NCBI GenBank assembly: GCA_029851415.1
Contig: CM056744.1
Span: forward strand, 56,321,797-56,385,796
Direction: 5' to 3'
From: Eretmocerus hayati
Taxonomy: Eukaryota > Arthropoda > Insecta > Hymenoptera > Aphelinidae
DNA length: 64,000 nt
The notes beneath the pieces are model-generated. The model saw only the letters and a program-made list of their open reading frames with translations. It made no database searches and was not told the origin of the DNA. Both the position numbers and the translations under genes were made by a program. Numbering within the stretch: position 1 is the stretch's first letter; each line of letters starts with the position of its first letter. This document shows positions 45,858-60,085 of this stretch, piece after piece.

Positions 45858-47725
45858 TACGGCGTCGTTCAGATTCATAACCTCCAGAATGACTGCCTTC
45901 CGCACTTCCGATCGCCTCGAAACCCATGGCAGATTGGTCTCCATGACTGCCCGAGTATCTGACAAGAATTTCGCGAACGCATTCCGATTCTAACCCTATC
46001 TACGGCGTGGTCAAGATTCATAACCTCGGAAGTAAACTGTCTTTCGCACCTTTGATCGGCCTGAAATCTATGGCAGATTGATCCTCATGATTGCCCGAGT
46101 ATTTGATAAAAATTTTGCGAACGCATTCCGATCCTAACCCTATCTATGGCATCGTTCAGATTTATAACCTCCAAAATGACTGCCTTCCGCACTTTCAATC
46201 GGCTCGAAACCCATGGCAGATTGGTCTTCATGACTGCCCAAGTATCTGACAAGGAATTCGCAAACGCATTCCGATTTTAACCCTACCTACGGCGTGGTCA
46301 AGATTCATAACCTCGGAAGAACACTGTCTTCCGCACCTTCGATCGGCCTGAAAACTATGGCAGATTGGTCCTGATGATTGCCCGAGTCGTTCACAAGAAT
46401 TCCGCGAACGCATTCCGATCCTAACCCTATCTACGGCGTCGTTCAGATTTATAACCTCCGAAATGACTGCCTTCCGCACTTTCGATCGGCTCGGAACCCA
46501 TGGCAGATTGGTCTTCATGACTGCCCAAGTATCTGACAAGAATTTCGCGAACGCATTCCGATCCTAACCCTATCTACGGCGTGGTCAAGCTTCATAACCT
46601 CGGAAGTGAACTGTCTTCCGCACCTTTGTTCGGCCTGGAATCTATGGCTGATTGATCCTCATGATTGCCCGAGGATTTGACAAGAATTCCGCGAACGCAT
46701 TCCGATCCTAACCCTATCTACGGCGTCGTTCAGATTTATAACCTCCAAAATGACTGCCTTCCGCACTTTCGATCGGCTCGAAACCCATGGCAGATTGGTG
46801 TTCATGACTGCCCGAGTATCTGACAAGAATTTCGCGTACGCTTCCGATTCTAACCCTATCTACGGCGTGGTCAAGATTCATAACCTCGGAAGAAAACTGT
46901 CTTCCGCACCTTCGATCGGCCTGAAACCTATGGCAGATTGATCCTGATGATTGCCCGAGTATTTCACAAGAATTCCGCGAACGCATTCCGATCCTAACCC
47001 TATCTACGGCGTCGTTCAGATTTATAACCTCCAAAAGGACTGCCTTCCGCACTCTCGATCGGCTCGAAACCCATGGCAGATTGGTCTTCATGACTGCCCA
47101 ATCATCTGACAAGAATTTTGCGAACGCATTCCGATCCTAACCCTATCGACGGCCTGGTCAAGATTCATAACCTCGGAAGAGAACTGCCTTCCGCACCTTC
47201 GATCAGCCTGAAACCTATGGCGGATTGGCCCTGATGATTGCCCGAGTATTTCACAAGAATTCCGCGAACGCATTCCGACCCTAACCCTATCTACGGCGTC
47301 GTTCAGATTTATAATCTAAAAAATGACTGCCTTCCGCACTTTCGATCGGCTCGAAACCCATGGCAGATTGGTCTTCATGACTCCCCAAGTATCTGACAAG
47401 AATTTTGCGAACGCATCCCGATCCTGACCCTATCTACGGCGTGGTCAAGATTCATAATCTAGGAAGTAAACTGTCTTCCGCACCTTTGATCGGCCTGAAA
47501 TCTATGGCAGATTGATCCTCATGATTGCCCGAGTATTTGACGAAAATTCCGCGGACGCATTCCGATCCTTACCCTATCTACGGGGCCGTTCAGATATATA
47601 TCACCTCCAAAATCACTGCCTTCGCCACTCCTGATCGGCCTGAGACCTATGGCAGATTCGTCCTCATGATCGCTCGAGTATTTGACCGAAATTTTGCGAA
47701 CGCATTCCGATCCTAACCCTATCTA

Positions 47726-47802
47726 GAATAGAATAGAATATCCTTTTTATTCGCCCTTGGGCAAAAAACATCAATCATTCATACGATACTCGTACATATC
47801 TA
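47726..47802 (+). repeat. 77-bp HOR-boundary spacer 19
   Basis: P/Q recombinant identical in type to spacer 18, exactly 6,103 bp downstream of it. A' upstream is 47579-47723. Confidence 0.95.
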
Positions 47803-50800
47803 CGGCGTCGTTCAGATTTATAACCTCCAAAATGACTGCCTTCCGCACTTTCGATCGGCTCGAAAGCCATGGGGGATTGGTCTCCATGACTGCGCGAGTA
47901 TCTGACAAGAATTCCGCAAACGCATTCCGATTCTAACCCTAGCTACGGCGTGGTCAAGATTCCTAACCTCGGAAGAAAGCTGTCATCCGCACCTTCGATC
48001 GGCCTGAAACCTATGGCAGATTGGTCCTCATGATTGCCCGAGTTTTTCACAGAAATCCCGCGAACGCATTCTGATCCTAACCCTATCTATGGCATCGTTC
48101 AGATTTATAACCTCCAAAATGACTGCCCTCCGCACTTTCGATCGGCTCGAAACCCATGGCAGATTGGTCTTCATGACTGCCCGAGTATCTGACAAGAATT
48201 TCGCGAACGCTTCCGATTCTAACCCTATCTACGGCGTGGTCAAGATTCATAACTTCGGAAGGAAACTGTCTTCCGCACCTTCGATCGGCCTGGAACCTAT
48301 GGCGGATTGGTCCTGATGATTGCCCGAGTATTTCACAAAAATTCCGCGAACGCATTCCGATCCTAACCCTATCTACGGCGTCGTTCAGATTTATAACCTC
48401 CAAAATGACTGCCTTCCGCACTTTCGATCGGCTCGAAACCCATGGCAGATTGAACTTCATAAATGCCCAAATATCTGACAAGAATTTTGCGAACGCATTC
48501 CGATTCTAACCCTATCTACGGCGTGGTCAAGATTCATAACCTCGGAAGTGAACTGTCTTCCGCAACTTTGTTCGGCCTGGAATCTATGGCTGATTGATCC
48601 TCATGATTGCCCGAGTATTTGACAAGAATTCCGCGAACGCATTCCGATCCTAACCCTATCTATGGCGTCGTTCAGATTTATAACCTCCAAAATGACTGCC
48701 TTCCGCACTTTCAATCGGCTCGAAACCCATGGCAGATTGGTCTTCATGACTGCCCAAGTATCTGACAAGAAATTCGCAAACGCATTCCGATTTTAACCCT
48801 ACCTACGGCGTGGTCAAGATTCATAACCTCGGAAGAACACTGTCTTCCGCACCTTCGATCGGCCTGAAAACTATGGCAGATTGGTCCTGATGATTGCCCA
48901 AGTAGTTCACAAGAATTCCGCGAACGCATTCCGATCCTAACCCTATCTACGGCGTCGTTCAGATTTATAACCTCCGAAATGACTGCCTTCCGCACTTTCG
49001 ATCGGCTCGGAACCCATGGCAGATTGGTCTTCATGACTGCCCAAGTATCTGACAAGAATTTCGCGAACGCATTCCGATCCTAACCCTATCTACGGCGTGG
49101 TCAAGCTTCATAACCTCGGAAGTGAACTGTCTTCCGCACCTTTGTTCGGCCTGGAATCTATGGCTGATTGATCCTCATGATTGCCCGAGTATTTGACAAG
49201 AATTCCGCGAACGCATTCCGATCCTAACCCTATCTACGGCGTCGTTCAGATTTATAACCTCCAAAATGACTGCCTTCCGCACTTTCGATCGGCTCGAAAC
49301 CCATGGCAGATTGAACTTCATGACTGCCCAAATATCTGACAAGAATTTTGCGAACGCATTCCGATACTAACCCTATCTACGGCGTGGTCAAGATTCATAA
49401 CCTCGGAAGTGAACTGTCTTCCGCACCTTTGTTCGGCCTGGAATCTATGGCTGATTGATCCTCATGATTGCCCGAGTATTTGACAAGAATCCCGCGAACG
49501 CATTCCGATCCTAACCCTATCTACGGCGTCGTTCAGATTTATAACCTCCAAAATGACTGCCTTCCGCACTTTCGATCGCCTCGAAACCCATGGCAGATTG
49601 GTCTTCATGACTGCCCGAGTATCTGACAAGAATTTTGCGAACGCATTCCGATTCTAACCCTATCTACGGCGTGGTCAAGATTCATAACCTCGGAAGTGAA
49701 CTGTCTTCCGCACCTTTGTTCGGCCTGGAATCTATGGCTGATTGATCCTCATGATTGCCCGAGTATTTGACAAGAATTCCGCGAACGCATTCCGATCCTA
49801 ACCCTATCTACGGCGTCGTTCAGATTTATAACCTCCAAAATGACTGCCTTCCGCACTTTCGATCGCCTCGAAACCCATGGCAGATTGGTCTTCATGACTG
49901 CCCGAGTATCTGACAAGAATTTCGCGAACGCATTCCGATTCTAACCCTATCTACGGTGTGGTCAAGATTCATAACCTCGGAAGTAAACTGTCTTTCGCAC
50001 CTTCGATCGGCCTGAAACCTATGGCAGATTGATCCTCATGATTGCCCGAGTATTTGACAAAAATTTTGCGAACGCATTCCGATCCTAACCCTATCTATGG
50101 CGTCGTTCAGATTTATAACCTCCAAAATGACTGCCTTCCGCACTTTCAATCGGCTCGAAACCCATGGCAGATTGGTCTTCATGACTGCCCAAGTATCTGA
50201 CAAGGATTTCGCGAACGCATTCCGATTCTAACCCTAGCTACGGCGTGGTCAAGATTCATAACCTCGGAAGAACACTGTCTTCCGCACCTTCGATCGGCCT
50301 GAAACCTATGGCAGATTGGTCCTGATGATTGCCCGAGTATTTCACAAGAATTCCGCGAACGCATTCCGATCCTAACCCTATCTACGGCGTCGTTCAGATT
50401 TATAACCTCCGAAATGACTGCCTTCCGCACTTTCGATCGGCTCGGAACCCATGGCAGATTGGTCTTCATGACTGCCCAAGTATCTGACAAGAATTTCGCG
50501 AACGCATTCCGATCCTAACCCTATCTACGGCGTGGTCAAGCTTCATAACCTCGGAAGTGAACTGTCTTCCGCACCTTTGTTCGGCCTGGAATCTATGGCT
50601 GATTGATCCTCATGATTGCCCGAGGATTTGACAAGAATTCCGCGAACGCATTCCGATCCTAACCCTATCTACGGCGTCGTTCAGATTTATAACCTCCAAA
50701 ATGACTGCCTTCCGCACTTTCGATCGGCTCGAAACCCATGGCAGATTGGTGTTCATGACTGCCCGAGTATCTGACAAGAATTTCGCGTACGCTTCCGATT

Positions 50801-52964
50801 CTAACCCTATCTACGGCGTGGTCAAGATTCATAACCTCGGAAGAAAACTGTCTTCCGCACCTTCGATCGGCCTGAAACCTATGGCAGATTGATCCTGATG
50901 ATTGCCCGAGTATTTCACAAGAATTCCGCGAACGCATTCCGATCCTAACCCTATCTACGGCGTCGTTCAGATTTATAACCTCCAAAAGGACTGCCTTCCG
51001 CACTCTCGATCGGCTCGAAACCCATGGCAGATTGGTCTTCATGACTGCCCAAGTATCTGACAAGAATTTCGCGAACGCATTCCGATCCTAACCCTATCTA
51101 CGGCGTGGTCAAGCTTCATAACCTCGGAAGTGAACTGTCTTCCGCACCTTTGTTCGGCCTGGAATCTATGGCTGATTGATCCTCATGATTGCCCGAGGAT
51201 TTGACAAGAATTCCGCGAACGCATTCCGATCCTAACCCTATCTACGGCATCGTTCAGATTTATAACCTCCGAAATGACTGCATTCCGCACTTTCGATCGG
51301 CTCGGAACCCATGGCAGATTGGTCTTCATGACTGCCCAAGTATCTGACAAGAATTTCGCGAACGCATTCCGATCCTAACCCTATCTACGGCGTGGTCAAG
51401 CTTCATAACCTCGGAAGTGAACTGTCTTCCGCACCTTTGTTCGGCCTGGAATCTATGGCTGATTGATCCTCATGATTGCCCGAGTATTTGACAAGAATTC
51501 CGCGAACGCATTCCGATCCTAACCCTATCTACGGCGTCGTTCAGATTTATAACCTCCAAAATGACTGCCTTCCGCACTTTCGATCGGCTCGAAACCCATG
51601 GCAGATTGAACTTCATGACTGCCCAAATATCTGACAAGAATTTTGCGAACGCATTCCGATTCTAACCCTATCCACGGCGTGGTCAAGATTCATAACCTCG
51701 GAAGTGAAATGTCTTCCGCACCTTTGTTCGGCCTGGAATCTATGGCTGATTGATCCTCATGATTGCCCGAGTATTTGACAAGAATTCCGCGAACGCATTC
51801 CGATCCTAACCCTATCTACGGCGTCGTTCAGATTTATAACCTCCAAAATGACTGCCTTCCGCACTTTCGATCGCCTCGAAACCCATGGCAGATTGGTCTC
51901 CATGACTGCCCGAGTATCTGACAAGAATTTTGCGAACGCATTCCGATTCTAACCCTATCTACGGCGTGGTCAAGATTCATAACCTCGGAAGTGAACTGTC
52001 TTCCGCACCTTTGTTCGGCCTGGAATCTATGGCTGATTGATCCTCATGATTGCCCGAGTATTTGACAAGAATTCCGCGAACGCATTCCGATCCTAACCCT
52101 ATCTACGGCGTCGTTCAGATTTATAACCTCCAAAATGACTGCCTTCCGCACTTTCGATCGCCTCGAAACCCATGGCAGATTGGTCTTCATGACTGCCCGA
52201 GTATCTGACAAGAATTTCGCGAACGCATTCCGATTCTAACCCTATCTACGGCGTGGTCAAGATTCATAACCTCGGAAGTAAACTGTCTTTCGCACCTTCG
52301 ATCGGCCTGAAACCTATGGCAGATTGATCCTCATGATTGCCCGAGTATTTGACAAAAATTTTGCGAACGCATTCCGATCCTAACCCTATCTATGGCGTCG
52401 TTCAGATTTATAACCTCCAAAATGACTGCCTTCCGCACTTTCAATCGGCTCGAAACCCATGGCAGATTGGTCTTCATGACTGCCCAAGTATCTGACAAGA
52501 ATTTCGCGAACGCATTCCGATTCTAACCCTAGCTACGGCGTGGTCAAGATTCATAACCTCGGAAGAACACTGTCTTCCGCACCTTCGATCGGCCTGAAAC
52601 CTATGGCAGATTGGTCCTGATGATTGCCCGAGTATTTCACAAGAATTCCGCGAACGCATTCCGATCCTAACCCTATCTACGGCGTCGTTCAGATTAATAA
52701 CCTCCAAAATGACTGCCTTCCGCATTTTCGACAGGCTCGAAACCCATGGCAGATTGGTCTTCATGACTGCCCAAGTATCTGACAAGAATTTCGCGAACGC
52801 ATTCCGATTCTAACCCTATCCACGGCGTGGTCAAGATTCATAACCTCGGAAGAAAACTGTCTTCCGCACGTTCGATCGGCCTGAAACCTATGGCAGATTG
52901 GTCCTGATGATTGCCCGAGTATTTCACAAGAATTTTGCGAACGCATCCCGATCCTAACCCTATC

Positions 52965-53107
52965 TACGGGGTCGTTCAGATTTATAACCTCCAAAATGAC
53001 TTCCTCCCGCACTCCTGATCGGCCTGAAACCTATGGCAGATTGTTCCTCATGATTGCTCGAGTATTTGACAGAAATCTTGCGAACGCATTCCGATCCTAA
53101 CCCTATC
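52965..53107 (+). repeat. A'-like chimera without spacer (143 bp), ACTTCC subtype
   Basis: 7,250 bp downstream of the copy at 45715. It has GACTTCCTCCCGC where the other two have GACTTCCTTCCGC, and otherwise the same private variants. Confidence 0.85.
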
Positions 53108-54832
53108 TACGGCGTCGTTCAGATTCATAACCTCCAGAATGACTGCCTTCCGCACTTCCGATCGCCTCGAAACCCATGGCAGATTGGTCTCCATGACTGC
53201 CCGAGTATCTGACAAGAATTTCGCGAACGCATTCCGATTCTAACCCTATCTACGGCGTGGTCAGGATTCATAACCTCGGAAGTAAACTGTCTTTCGCACC
53301 TTTGATCGGCCTGAAACCTATGGCAGATTGATCCTCATGATTGCCCGAGTATTTGATAGAAATTTTGCGAACGCATTCCGATCCTAACCCTATCTATGGC
53401 GTCGTTCAGATTTATAACCTCCAAAATGACTGCCTTCCGCACTTTCCATCGGCTCGAAACCCATGGCAGATTGGTCTTCATGACTGCCCAAGTATCTGAC
53501 AAGAAATTCGCAAACGCATTCCGATTTTAACCCTACCTACGGCGTGGTCAAGATTCATAACCTCGGAAGAACACTGTCTTCCGCACCTTCGATCGGCCTG
53601 AAAACTATGGCAGATTGGTCCTGATGATTGCCCGAGTAGTTCACAAGAATTCCGCGAACGCATTCCGATCCTAACCCTATCTACGGCGTCGTTCAGATTT
53701 ATAACCTCCGAAATGACTGCCTTCCGCAATTTCGATCGGCTCGGAACCCATGGCAGATTGGTCTTCATGACTGCCCAAGTATCTGACAAGAATTTCGCGA
53801 ACGCATTCCGATCCTAACCCTATCTACGGCGTGGTCAAGCTTCATAACCTCGGAAGTGAACTGTCTTCCGCACCTTTGTTCGGCCTGGAATCTATGGCTG
53901 ATTGATCCTCATGATTGCCCGAGTATTTGACAAGAATTCCGCGAACGCATTCCGATCCTAACCCTATCTACGGCGTCGTTCAGATTTATAACCTCCAAAA
54001 TGACTGCCTTCCGCACTTTCGATCGGCTCGAAAGCCATGGGGGATCGGTCTCCATGACTGCCCGAGTATCTGACAAGAATTCCGCAAACGCATTCCGATT
54101 CTAACCCTAGCTACGGCGTGGTCAAGATTCCTAACCTCGGAAGAAAGCTGTCATCCGCACCTTCGATCGGCCTGAAACCTATGGCAGATTGGTCCTCATG
54201 ATTGCCCGAGTTTTTCACAGAAATCCCGCGAACGCATTCTGATCCTAACCCTATCTATGGCATCGTTCAGATTTATAACCTCCAAAATGACTGCCCTCCG
54301 CACTTTCGATCGGCTCGAAACCCATGGCAGATTGGTCTTCATGACTGCCCGAGTATCTGACAAGAATTTCGCGAACGCTTCCGATTCTAACCCTATCTAC
54401 GGCGTGGTCAAGATTCATAACTTCGGAAGAAAACTGCCTTCCGCACTTTCGATCGGCTCGAAACCCATGGCAGATTGGTCTTCATGACTCCCCAAGTATC
54501 TGACAAGAATTTCGCGAACGCATCCCGATCCTAACCCTATCTACGGCGTGGTCAAGATTCATAATCTAGGAAGTAAACTGTCTTCCGCACCTTTGATCGG
54601 CCTGGAATCTATGGCAGATTGATCCTCATGATTGCCCGAGTATTTGACGAGAATTCCGCGGACGCATTCCGATCCTTACCCTATCTACGGGGCCGTTCAG
54701 ATATATATCACCTCCAAAATGACTGCCTTCGCCACTCCTGATCGGCCTGAAACCTATGGCAGATTGGTCCTCATGATCGCTCGAGTATTTGACCGAAATT
54801 TTGCGAACGCATTCCGATCCTAACCCTATCTA

Positions 54833-54909
54833 GAATAGAATAGAATATCCTTTTTATTCGCCCTTGGGCAAAAAACATCAATCATTCATACAATACTCGT
54901 ACATATCTA
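54833..54909 (+). repeat. 77-bp HOR-boundary spacer 20
   Basis: P subfamily, standard form, 27,511 bp downstream of spacer 13. A' upstream is 54686-54830 (GAAACC form). It opens a 20-mer and ends the 17-kb spacer-poor domain. Confidence 0.95.
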
Positions 54910-57778
54910 CGGCGTCGTTCAGATTTATAACCTCCAAAATGACTGCCTTCCGCACTTTCGATCGGCTCGAAACCCATGGGGGATTGGTCTCCATGACTGC
55001 CCGAGTATCTGACAAGAATTCCGCAAATGCATTCCGATTCTAACCTTAGCTACGGCCTGCTCAAGATTCATAACCTCGGAGGAAAACTGTCTTCCGCACC
55101 TTCGATCGGCCTGAAACCTATGGCAGATTGGTCCTGATGATTGCCCGAGTATTTCACAAGAATTCCGCGAACGCATTCCGATCCTAACCCTATCTACGGC
55201 GTCGTTCAGATTTATAACCTCCAGAATGACTGCCTTCCGCACTTTCGATCGGCTCGAAACCCATGGCAGATTGGTCTTCATGACTGCCCAAGTATCTGAC
55301 AAGAATTCCGCGAACGTATTCCGATCCTAACCCTATCTACGGCGTCGTTCAGATTTATAACCTTCAGAATGACTGCCTTCCGCACTTTCGATCGGCTCAA
55401 AACCCATGGCAGATTGGTCTTCATGACTGCCCGAGTATCTGACAAGAATTTCGCGAACGCATTCCGATCCTAACCCTATCTATGGCGTCGTTCAGATTTA
55501 TAACCTTCAAAATGACTGCCTTCCGCATTTTCAATTGGCTTGAAACCCATGGCAGATTGGTCTTCATGACTGCCCAAGTATCTGACAAGAATCTCGCAAA
55601 CGCATTCCGATTCTAACCCCAGCTACGGCGTGGTCAAGATTCATAACCTCGGGAGAAAACTGTCTTCCGCACCTTCGATCAGCCTGAAACCTATGGCAGA
55701 TTGGTCCTGATGATTGCCCGAGTATTTCACAAGAATTCCGCGAACGCATTCCGACCCTAACCCTATCTACGGCGTCGTTCAGATTTATAACCTAAAAAAT
55801 GACTGCCTTCCGCACTTTCGATCGGCTCGAAACCCATGGCAGATTGGTCTTCATGACTCCCCAAGTATCTGACAAGAATTTCGCGAACGCATTCCGGTTC
55901 TAACCCTATCTACGGCGTGGTCAAGATTCATAACCTCGGAACAAAACTGTCCCCCGCACCTTCGATCGGCCTGAAACCTATGGCAGATTGGTCCTCACGA
56001 TTGCCCGAGTATTTGACAAGAATATTGCGAACGCATTCCGATCCTAACCCTATCTACGGCGTCGTTCAGATTCATAAACTCCAAAATGACTGCCTTCCGC
56101 ACTTCCGATCGGCTCGGAAATCATTGCAGATTGGTCTTCATGACTGCCCGAGTATCTGACAAGAATTTCGCTAACGCTCCCGATTCTAACCCTATCTACG
56201 GCATGGTCAAGATTCATAACTTCGGAAGAAAACTGTCTCCCGCACCTTCGATCGCCCTGAAACCTATGGCGGATTGGTCCTGATGATTGCCCGAGTATTT
56301 CAAAAAAATTCCGCGAACGCATTCCGATCCTAACCCTATCTACGGTGTCGTTCAGATTCATAACCTCCAAAATGACTGCCTCCCGCACATTCGATCGGCT
56401 CGAAACCCATGGCAGATTGGTCTTCATGACTGCCCGAGTATCTGAAAAGAATTTCGCGAACGCATTCCGGTTCTAACCCTATCGACGGCGTGGTCAAGAT
56501 TCATAACCTCGGAACAAAACTGTCTCCCGCACCTTCGATCGGCCTGAAACCTATGGCAGATTGGTCCTCATGATTGCCCGAGTATTTGACAAGGATATTG
56601 CGAACGCATTCCGATCCTAACCCTATCTACGGCGTCGTTCAGATTCATAACCTCCAAAATGACTGCCTTCCGCACTTCCGATCGGCTCGGAACCCATGGC
56701 AGATTGGTCTTCATGACTGCCGAAGTATCTGACAAGAATTCCGCGAACGTATTCCGATCCTAACCCTATCTACGGCGTCGTTCAGATTTATAACCTCCAA
56801 AATGACTGCCTTCCGCACTTTCGATCGGCTCGAAACCCATGGCAGATTGGTCTTCATCACTGCCCGAGTATCTAACAAGAATTTCGCGAACGCATTCCGA
56901 TTCTAACCCTATCTACGGCGTGGTCAAGATTCATAACCTCGGAAGTAAACTGTCTTTCGCACCCTTGATCGTCCTCAAACCTATGGCAGATTGATCCTCA
57001 TGATTGCCCGAGTATTTGACAGAAATTTTGCGAACGCATTCCGATCCTAACCCTATTTATGGCGTCGTTCAGATTTATAACCTTCAAAATGACTGCCTTC
57101 CGCACTTTCAATTGGCTTGAAACCCATGGCAGATTGGTCTTCATGACTGCCCAAGTATCTGAAAAGAATTTCGCAAACGCATTTCGATTCTCACCCCAGC
57201 TACGGCGTGGTCAAGATTCATAACCTCGGAAGAAAACTGTCTTCCGCACCTTCGATCAGCCTGAAACCTATGGCAGATTGGTCCTGATGATTGCCCGAGT
57301 ATTTCACAAGAATTCCGCGAACGCATTCCGACCCTAACCCTATCTACGGCGTCGTTCAGATTCATAACCTAAAAAATGACTGCCTTCCGCACTTTCGATC
57401 GGCTCGAAACCCATGGCAGATTGGTCTTCATGACTCCCCAAGTATCTGACAAGAATTTCGCGAACGCATCCCGATCCTGACCCTATCTACGGCGTGGTCA
57501 AGATTCATAATCTAGGAAGTAAACTGTCTTCCGCACCTTTGATCGGCCTGAAATCTATGGCAGATTGATCCTCATGATTGCCCGAGTATTTGACGAAAAT
57601 TCCGCGGACGCATTCCGATCCTTACCCTATCTACGGGGCCGTTCAGATATATATCACCTCCAAAATCACTGCCTTTGCCACTCCTGATCGGCCTGAGACC
57701 TATGGCAGATTCGTCCTCATGATCGCTCGAGTATTTGACCGAGATTTTGCGAACGCATTCCGATCCTAACCCTATCTA
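54833..57778 (+). repeat. 20-mer HOR unit (2,946 bp)
   Basis: Near-identical to the 20-mer at 27322 at a constant offset of 27,511 with the same private variants. Differences are few, for example GTGACTGCCC at 27.77 kb versus ATGACTGCCC here, and CTGAAAAG near 57.16 kb. Confidence 0.92.
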
Positions 57779-57855
57779 GAATAGAATAGAATATCCTTTT
57801 TATTCGCTCTTGGGCAAAAAACATCAATCATTCATACGATACTCGTACATATCCA
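57779..57855 (+). repeat. 77-bp HOR-boundary spacer 21
   Basis: Q subfamily with the right-hand repeat mutated to TATCCA. A' upstream is 57632-57776, with GACCGAGATTTTGCG shared with its paralogue before spacer 14 and a private TGCCTTTGCC. Confidence 0.95.
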
Positions 57856-60008
57856 CGGCGTCGTTCAGATTTATAACCTCCAAAATGACTGCCTTCCGCA
57901 CTTTCGATCGGCTCGAAACCCATGGCAGATTGGTCTTCATGACTGCCCGAGTATCTGACAAGAATTTCGCGAACGCTTCCGATTCTAACCCTATCTACGG
58001 CGTGGTCAAGATTCATAACTTCGGAAGAAAACTGTCTTCCGCACCTTCGATCGGCCTGGAACCTATGGCGGATTGGTCCTGATGATTGCCCGAGTATTTC
58101 ACAAAAATTCCGCGAACGCATTCCGATCCTAACCCTATCTACGGCGTCGTTCAGATTTATAACATCCAAAATGACTGCCTTCCGCACTTTCGATCGGCTC
58201 GAAACCCATGGCAGATTGAACTTCATGACTGCCCAAATATCTGACAAGAATTTTGCGAACGCATTCCGATTCTAACCCTATCTACGGCGTGGTCAAGATT
58301 CATAACCTCGGAAGTGAACTGTCTTCCGCACCTTTGTTCGGCCTGGAATCTATGGCTGATTGATCCTCATGATTGCCCGAGTATTTGACAAGAATTCCGC
58401 GAACGCATTCCGATCCTAACCCTATCTACGGCGTCGTTCAGATTTATACCCTCCAAAATGACTGCCTTCCGCACTTTCGATCGCCTCGAAACCCATGGCA
58501 TATTGGTCTTCATGACTGCCCGAGTATCTGACAAGAATTTCGCGAACGCATCCCGATTCTAACCCTATCTACGGCGTGGTCAAGATTCATAACCTCGGAA
58601 GTAAACTGTCTTTCGCACCTTTGATCGGCCTGAAACCTATGGCAGATTGATCCTCATGATTGCCCGAGTATTTGACAGAAATTTTGCGAACGCATTCCGA
58701 TCCTAACCCTATCTATGGCGTCGTTCAGATTTATAACCTCCAAAATGACTGCCTTCCGCACTTTCAATCGGCTCGAAACCCATGGCAGATTGGTCTTCAT
58801 GACTGCCCAAGTATCTGACAAGAATTTCGTGAACGCATTCCGATTCTAACCCTAGCTACGGCGTGGTCAAGATTCATAACCTCGGAAGAACACTGTCTTC
58901 CGCACCTTCGATCGGCCTGAAACCTATGGCAGATTGGTCCTGATGATTGCCCGAGTATTTCACAAGAATTCCGCGAACGCATTCCGATCCTAACCCTATC
59001 TCCGGCGTCGTTCAGATTAATAACCTCCAGAATGACTGCCTTCCGCATTTTCGATCGGCTCGAAACCCATGGCAGATTGGTCTTCATGACTGCCCAAGTA
59101 TCTGACAAGAATTTCGCGAACGCATTCCGATTCTAACCCTATCTACGGCGTGGTCAAGATTCATAACCTCGGAAGAAAACTGTCTTTCGCACCTCTGATC
59201 GTCCTCAAACCTATGGCAGATTGATCCTCATGATTGCCCGAGTATTTGACAAAAATTTTGCGAACGCATTCCGATCCTAACCCTATCTATGGCGTCGTTC
59301 AGATTTATAACCTTCAAAATGACTGCCTTCCGCACTTTCAATTGGCTTGAAACCCATGGCAGATTGGTCTTCATGACTGCCCAAGTATCTGACAAGAATT
59401 TCGCAAACGCATTTCGATTCTAACCCCAGCTACGGCGTGGTCAAGATTCATAACCTCGGAAGAAAACTGTCTTCCGCACCTTCGATCAGCCTGAAACCTA
59501 TGGCAGATTGGTCCTGATGATTGCCCGAGTATTTCACAAGAATTCCGCGAACGCATTCCGACCCTAACCCTATCTACGGCGTCGTTCAGATTTATAACCT
59601 AAAAAATGACTGCCTTCCGCACTTTCGATCGGCTCGAAACCCATGGCAGATTGGTCTTCATGACTCCCCAAGTATCTGACAAGAATTTCGCGAACGCATC
59701 CCGATCCTGACCCTATCTACGGCGTGGTCAAGATTCATAATCTAGGAAGTAAACTGTCTTTCGCACCTTTGATCGGCCTGAAATCTATGGCAGATTGATC
59801 CTCATGATTGCCCGAGTATTTGACGAAAATTCCGCGGACGCATTCCGATCCTTACCCTATCTACGGGGCCGTTCAGATATATATCACCTCCAAAATGACT
59901 GCCTTCGCCACTCCTGATCGGCCTGAGACCTATGGCAGATTCGTCCTCACGAACGCTCGAGTATTTGACCGAAATTTTGCGAACGCATTCCGATCCTCAC
60001 CCTATCTA
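57779..60008 (+). repeat. 15-mer HOR unit (2,230 bp)
   Basis: Same plan as the 15-mer at 16449 and near-identical to 30268-32210 apart from the extra dimer. Shared private variants are ATAACATCC and TTATACCCTCC. Confidence 0.9.
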
Positions 60009-60085
60009 GAATAGAATAGAATATCCTTTTTATTCGCTCTTGGGCCAAAAACATCAATCATTCATACGATACTCGTACATATCTA
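60009..60085 (+). repeat. 77-bp HOR-boundary spacer 22
   Basis: Q subfamily with GGGCCAAAAAC. A' upstream is 59862-60006 and ends CCTCACCC rather than CCTAACCC. Confidence 0.95.

Larger units (their letters stand above)
41623..47725 (+). repeat. HOR block: spacer + 42 monomers (spans duplication joint)
   Basis: 6,026 bp after the spacer. It contains the end of the first and most of the second copy of the 6.1-kb duplication, with the joint near 44.51 kb. Around 42.7-43.4 kb three successive dimers carry AAGTGAACTG/CTGATTGATCC B monomers, a local dimer amplification. Confidence 0.83.
44513..50901 (+). repeat. 6.4-kb tandem duplication, copy 2
   Basis: Direct neighbour of copy 1. The joint lies inside a B monomer. 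Sequence before about 44,502 (GGCAGATTGATCCTGATG) matches 40.8 kb; sequence from about 44,521 (GAATTTCACGAAAATTCC) matches 38.4 kb. Confidence 0.85.
47726..54832 (+). repeat. HOR block: spacer + 49 monomers, longest spacer-free stretch
   Basis: 7,030 bp after the spacer. It runs from the end of the second 6.4-kb copy (about 50.9 kb) through a four-monomer repeat (CCCGAGGATTTG at 50.62 and 51.19 kb, 573 bp apart) and a third partial copy of 45.2-46.7 kb (offset 7,250). It ends with a spacerless 6-mer (53971-54832) copied from the 26-27 kb region. Confidence 0.83.
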
